Below, one piece after another: positions 59,538-64,000 of a stretch of DNA of 64,000 nt (within the stretch, counting starts at the first letter, position 1; each line of letters starts with the position of its first letter). Source of the stretch: Oryza sativa Japonica Group (taxonomy: Eukaryota; Streptophyta; Magnoliopsida; Poales; Poaceae); NCBI RefSeq assembly GCF_034140825.1, contig NC_089040.1, positions 2,487,501-2,551,500 on the forward strand, read 5' to 3'. Both the position numbers and the translations under genes were made by a program. A model generated the notes under the pieces. The model saw only the letters and a list, made by a program, of their open reading frames with translations, searched no databases and had not been told where the DNA came from.

Positions 59538-60779
59538 AGTAAAATATATATAAGATTAATCAGAAATTCCATATTGCAATTTCAATATTCAGGTGACTCC
59601 ACTCCCGATGGGGGTCGACATGTCGCAGCAGAGAAGGAGAACCTTCTTGCTCAACGCCGGCGAGATCGAATCTCTGAAGCAGCGCATATCGGAGAGCGAC
59701 GCCGGCCGCGAGCAGCTGCGCAACCGGCTGTCCACCTACGTGGCCATCTCCTCCCTGGCGTGGACGTCCATCGTGCGCGCCAAGTCCCTGGACGCCGCCG
59801 ACAAGGTCTACTTCATGGTGAGCGCGGACTGCCGGCGCCGGCTGCGCCCGCCGGCCGACAAGGGCTACTTCGGCAACTGCGTCACCACATGCGTCGCCAA
59901 GGCCATCTCCGGCGACCTGTCGGCCGGCTCCGACGACGGACTAGCCGGTCTCGCGCGCGCCGCCGCGGCGATCCAGAGGGCGATCCGGGAGGGTCTGGAG
60001 GTCCCGTTCGGCAACTCGGAGCGCTGGCTCGACGGCGCCACGGCGACGACCCCGCCGGTGAGGTCGTTCACGAGGTCGGGGTCGTCGCACCGGTACATGG
60101 CGTACGAGACGGACTTCGGGTGGGGCGCGCCGAGCCGCGCCGAGCTGGCCACCGTGTACGGCGAGGAGGTGGTGATGATGCTGGGCGCGGCGGACGGCGG
60201 CGTGCAGGTGTCAGTGGTGCTCCGCCGCGCGCTCATGGATGCGTTCGCCACCAACTTCCGGCGGCAGCTGGTGGCGTCGACCTGAGGCCGAGAAATTTCA
60301 GTGGTGGGGTTAGGATTTTGAGATCGAGCATTCGAATGAAAACGGAAAAAAAAAACACAAGCACGTTATTTGGTACATATGATCAATAATATGGCATTTT
60401 AGTGCTACTTATTGAATTAGAACTTGCGACAAGGTTTTTAACAATTTTGTTGATTTATTGTGATATACTTTGTGAAAAAACATATCACAAAACATATACA
60501 GTATAATCTACTAACCAAGTATATATTGATTAGCATCATGACACACAGCACGGTTAATACATAAAATTAAGCAACCATGTAAATTGGCTTCGAATTTGAA
60601 CCTATTTTATTGTCTAATTTTATAAAGTAGTTCTTTACAGAATTAGACAACAAATTGAGTTCAAATTCGGCATCTCCTATGTCTTGTCTAGACTACTTGA
60701 GTTGAGCAGGCAAAAACAAAAACAAATTGGGGTCAGATATTCACATTCAACACATTGGGGAAATGTAGATTAAACGGGT

Positions 60780-61170
60780 TACCTAGTGAATCGAATCGGG
60801 ATTGTTCGGCGAGGCGATTTGGTAGGGGTAGTAAGAGGCGCGCCGCGTGTCGTGCGGGAGCGGCCGTGGCAGCGCGACCAGCGGTGCCGATGGCGTGGGG
60901 CGGGGGAGATGACGAGAGAGAGAGAGAGAGAGAGGGGGCTGACCGAGCGAGGGAAGAGCGTCCGCGACCGGTTGAGGGCGAGGCCTCGACAGGTGTCGGC
61001 ACGCCACGGGCTACTCCGCATCTGCGCGTGCGCGATGGTGGCGCGGCGCCGCATTGATGAGCAAGACGGAGGAACATGTTGCGACTTGGAAGTTGGAACC
61101 ACCAACAGCGACCAGTGGTGGTCCAGGGTTGATTTTGGGCCTTCTTTTGCTATTGGGCCTACATAATGAG
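60780..61170 (-). other. GC-rich first-exon-like fragment
   Basis: Read on the minus strand this has a CT-rich leader (a CTCTCTCTCTC run) and GC-rich sequence with long open frames. It ends CGATTCACTAG/GTAACCCG, a good donor site, but no second exon or recognisable domain follows. It may be the 5' end of a lost or captured gene. Confidence 0.35.
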
Positions 61171-61637
61171 AAGATGAGAGAGGTGGGATGAGGGAGCCAG
61201 CCTGCTAGGCTTCCTTGTTATGCTTTTTTGATCAATAGCGTTTATTTTTTATTTTCTTTATTTCTCTGTATACATACGAAATATATACCTCATATATGTA
61301 TTTTTTGTCTAAAAATCTTGGGTATTCATCTGAATACCCTGAATTGAGTTGGGCCCGCCTTGCTTGAGTTCTGAGATCTCCTGAATGATTTGGCATTTTG
61401 CTTATGCTTATGGTTATACTTAAGTCAAGATATAAATTTTAAGATTTAATTTTAAAGGTATTTTTTTTATTTTTTTCATCGTATTTATTTTAATCACTAA
61501 GAATACACACATAAAAGTTTTACTTATCTATAAATTATTGTTTGATTGATAATAAGCGTTACAAATATGCATAAGCATAAGCCAAACAATAACCCGGCAG
61601 GTATTACCCTACCGTCAGTTCGTCACTAGAAATATTA

Positions 61638-61862
61638 CTCTCTTCGTACCTAAATATTTGATGCCGTTGATTTTTTAAAACATATTTGACTATTCGTCTT
61701 ATTCAAAAAATTTAAGTAATTATTAATTCTTTTCCTATCATTTTATTGATTGTTAAATACGCTTTTATGTATACATGTAGTTCACAAAAGTTTTTGAATA
61801 AGACGAACGATCAAACATATTTAAAAAAGTCAACTGCGACAAATATTTAGGGACGAAGGGAG
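61638..61862. mobile_element. Stowaway MITE, 225 bp
   Basis: CTCTCTTCGTACCTAAATAT and ATATTTAGGGACGAAGGGAG are inverted, with TA at 61636-61637 and 61863-61864. It is the same family as 28238-28472 (shared TTCGTCTTATTCAAAAAATT). Confidence 0.85.
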
Positions 61863-62947
61863 TATAACAAATTCGGACAGGTGGATTTCAGATTTGTTAG
61901 AGCAGGTACAATAGCAGACTATAAGTCAGTTATAAACATATTTTAAAGAGATAAAAGAGGAGAGAGAAGAGCAGCGGGCTACATATCTGTAGCCAGCTGC
62001 AGCACGGACGCCAAGACGTAATGTGTCTATGACAGGTGGAACTTGGTATTAATAGTATAGTAAGCACTATTATATAAATTGACTATTCACATTTAGATTG
62101 ATTTTTTTAGGACTGAGCGAGTACAACAGAGAGGCCATGCTAGTGCTGGGAAAAAAAATACAAACATACTTATTTTTACAATAATTTATGTTTATATACC
62201 TATATGAGACAGGCTTGCAGAAATATACTTGTACCGCTGGAGCTAAAAAAGCGGATGGTTCTGCGGTTTTAAAGCGCGGGAGCAGGATAGCCAGCGATTT
62301 ATTTACTAAGTCGACACTGTTTGACATTGTTTTGGGACTGTTTGCCATTGTTTTGGCACTGTTTCGACCTGTTCATGGGCCAGTCCCGCACATTGAACCT
62401 GTGGGATCGTTGCGTGAACAGTATCAAACACTATCGAAAACAATGCTACAGTGTTATACAGTGCTACACAACGTTGAAAATCGCTGACTGCCTCCCTCCC
62501 GCATTTTGAACCTGTGGGACCATCGCGGTCCCGCGTTAGCAAATTTATTTCTGCTAGCGCCTGCCAGCCTGCCAGGCGCGGGGAGCCGGGGATGGGGCTG
62601 AACGTGCGTGGGGACTGGGGAGCAGCGAATATGTCTAGCCCCACGGGAACGGCATGCGTGGAAGGGTCTGCGCCATGGTTCACAATTCCAACCAAAGCCG
62701 ATCGAATTTTGTGAAATTTTGATGTTTCGATATGGCTTGGAATTAAGTTTTGATTGAAATTTTGAAGGTTAAACAGCAGATTTATCGAAATTCAGCTAAA
62801 ATTTATTGAAAACCGTAATACCGATGAGGCTCGAAATTTAGTGATCAACCGGTAATATAAACCCTAGAGCGTTGTGGCTACACTCTGTCGTAGAATAGCA
62901 TCTCCGTGTATACGCTAGCAAAACATCCACACATGCTTTACTATGGT

Positions 62948-62949
<2 letters not shown>

Positions 62950-63015
<66 letters not shown>
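62950..63015. repeat. (AT)33 microsatellite
   Basis: Uninterrupted AT dinucleotides running straight into the left arm of the foldback. Confidence 0.95.
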
Positions 63016-63019
<4 letters not shown>

Positions 63020-63176
63020 AGTTAATGTTAATACCTAAGTAATTGAAAAAGTTTCATATAGTAAATTTGTTTGGTGCTCCATGGTGCCGGGGCACCATTG
63101 TTGAAATTGAGTATATACCTAATTCAAATGAGTATGAAACTTTTTCAATTACTTAGGTATTAACATTAACTACTTT
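63015..63176. repeat. Foldback: perfect 43-bp inverted repeats, 76-bp spacer
   Basis: The arm 63015-63057 (AAAGTAGTTAATGTTAATAC...) is exactly complementary to 63134-63176. The spacer holds a second small palindrome around ATGGTGCCGGGGCACCAT. A related motif GGTGCCCGGGCACCATGGTG appears at 63418, so the whole 63.0-63.45 kb may be one element. Confidence 0.9.
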
Positions 63177-63471
63177 ACTAACTAGTTTAAAGCAAGTTTG
63201 AACTGAATTTGAACTTGTTTTTGTTAGATTTTGATTCTAGGTATATAGCATCCATACATATAATTAGTTAGGTATGTAATCATGGATTGTGAAATAAAGT
63301 TAAATTTGAGTTGTTTTGTTGATAAGTATAGGTATGAATCAAATTATTATAACTAGGTATATACTCACAATTTGAAAATTTTGAAAAATTTGAGTGATTT
63401 TGTGCATTAGATACCATGGTGCCCGGGCACCATGGTGCCCCATATGAGTGTCCTATATATATATATATAAT

Positions 63472-63913
<442 letters not shown>

Positions 63914-64000
63914 CTTATTTAAATATATGATATTCACTTGTTTGAAATAAATATTGGACTATTCCATAAATGGTTAATTTGTAAAAACTATAAAAGGAAT

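Larger units (their letters stand above)
57632..60285 (+). pseudogene. BAHD acyltransferase 3, broken in the middle
   Basis: Exon 1 (from ATG 57632) matches genes 1 and 2 up to residue 194 (HHGVADGQSVWQFIKA, catalytic H180 and D184) and breaks off at about 58214. The usual last 50 or so residues of exon 1 (…SPA…FDR…IRHP…LP) are not found. Unrelated sequence takes over and stops at 58450. Exon 2 (59593-60285, after the acceptor TATTCAG) is intact: TFLLNAGEIESLKQRI, YFGNC and DFGWG, ending at a normal C-terminus. Between the halves lie a Harbinger-type MITE and a possible Helitron. A deletion with insertion is the simplest reading. No full-length enzyme is expected, although the 5' half keeps a clean ORF and could be transcribed. 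Confidence 0.82.

Overview
The window is nuclear DNA of a grass, most likely rice (Oryza). The evidence is short split genes with GT-AG introns, very GC-rich 5' exons in the pectate lyase and acyltransferase genes, abundant Stowaway (CTCCCTCC, TA target) and Tourist/Harbinger (TAA/TTA target) MITEs, Helitrons, a chromovirus-type LTR retrotransposon, and long (TA)n tracts. From memory only, the order XRCC1, pectate lyase, SOL1-type carboxypeptidase, GUF1 recalls rice chromosome 6 short arm; this was not checked.

Layout. 0.2-4.4 kb: XRCC1 (+), 7 coding exons, 347 aa. 4.4-5.8 kb: a 5'-truncated LINE with a 12-bp target duplication and a Stowaway-like MITE. 5.8-8.1 kb: a RING-H2 gene and a pectate lyase gene (both -). 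8.5-9.5 kb: a Helitron-like element carrying a minisatellite. 10.3-19.7 kb: a decayed neprosin-family (DUF239) gene (+) with a young Ty3/gypsy element in its fifth intron. 20.2-20.9 kb: a second Helitron candidate. 21.9-22.3 kb: a small secreted Pro/Ala-rich protein, arabinogalactan-peptide-like (+). 27.3 kb: the first copy of an unrecognised small membrane-protein family. 28.6-35.6 kb: a SOL1/CPD-type metallocarboxypeptidase (-), 15 exons, 482 aa. 35.8 kb: tRNA-Gly(GCC). 37.4-42.3 kb: GUF1/LepA mitochondrial GTPase (-), 11 exons, 663 aa. 43.4-44.9 kb: a second pectate lyase (+). 46.7-48.0 kb: two more membrane-family copies facing each other. 48.1-50.2 kb: an inverted copy of the 5.8-8.1 kb pectate lyase/RING pair, both members broken. 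50.8-60.3 kb: three tandem BAHD (malonyltransferase-type) genes, the third broken, with a RING-H2 gene 35 bp behind the first. 60.3-64 kb: gene-poor repeats ending in a (TA)~120 tract.

XRCC1 (DNA repair), GUF1 (mitochondrial translation) and SOL1 (peptide processing) are conserved single-copy housekeeping genes. The pectate lyase, RING, BAHD and membrane-protein families are the mobile, duplicating part. The most notable structure is the inverted pectate lyase/RING duplication. A 1,317-bp tract is indistinguishable between copies 40 kb apart while its flanks are clearly diverged, which suggests recent gene conversion. Both copies carry a 98-bp intron that appears to be a 5'-truncated SINE with its 15-bp target duplication supplying both splice sites. 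Both also lack the arginine that is catalytic in the family. No prokaryotic-style system, CRISPR array or operon is present.
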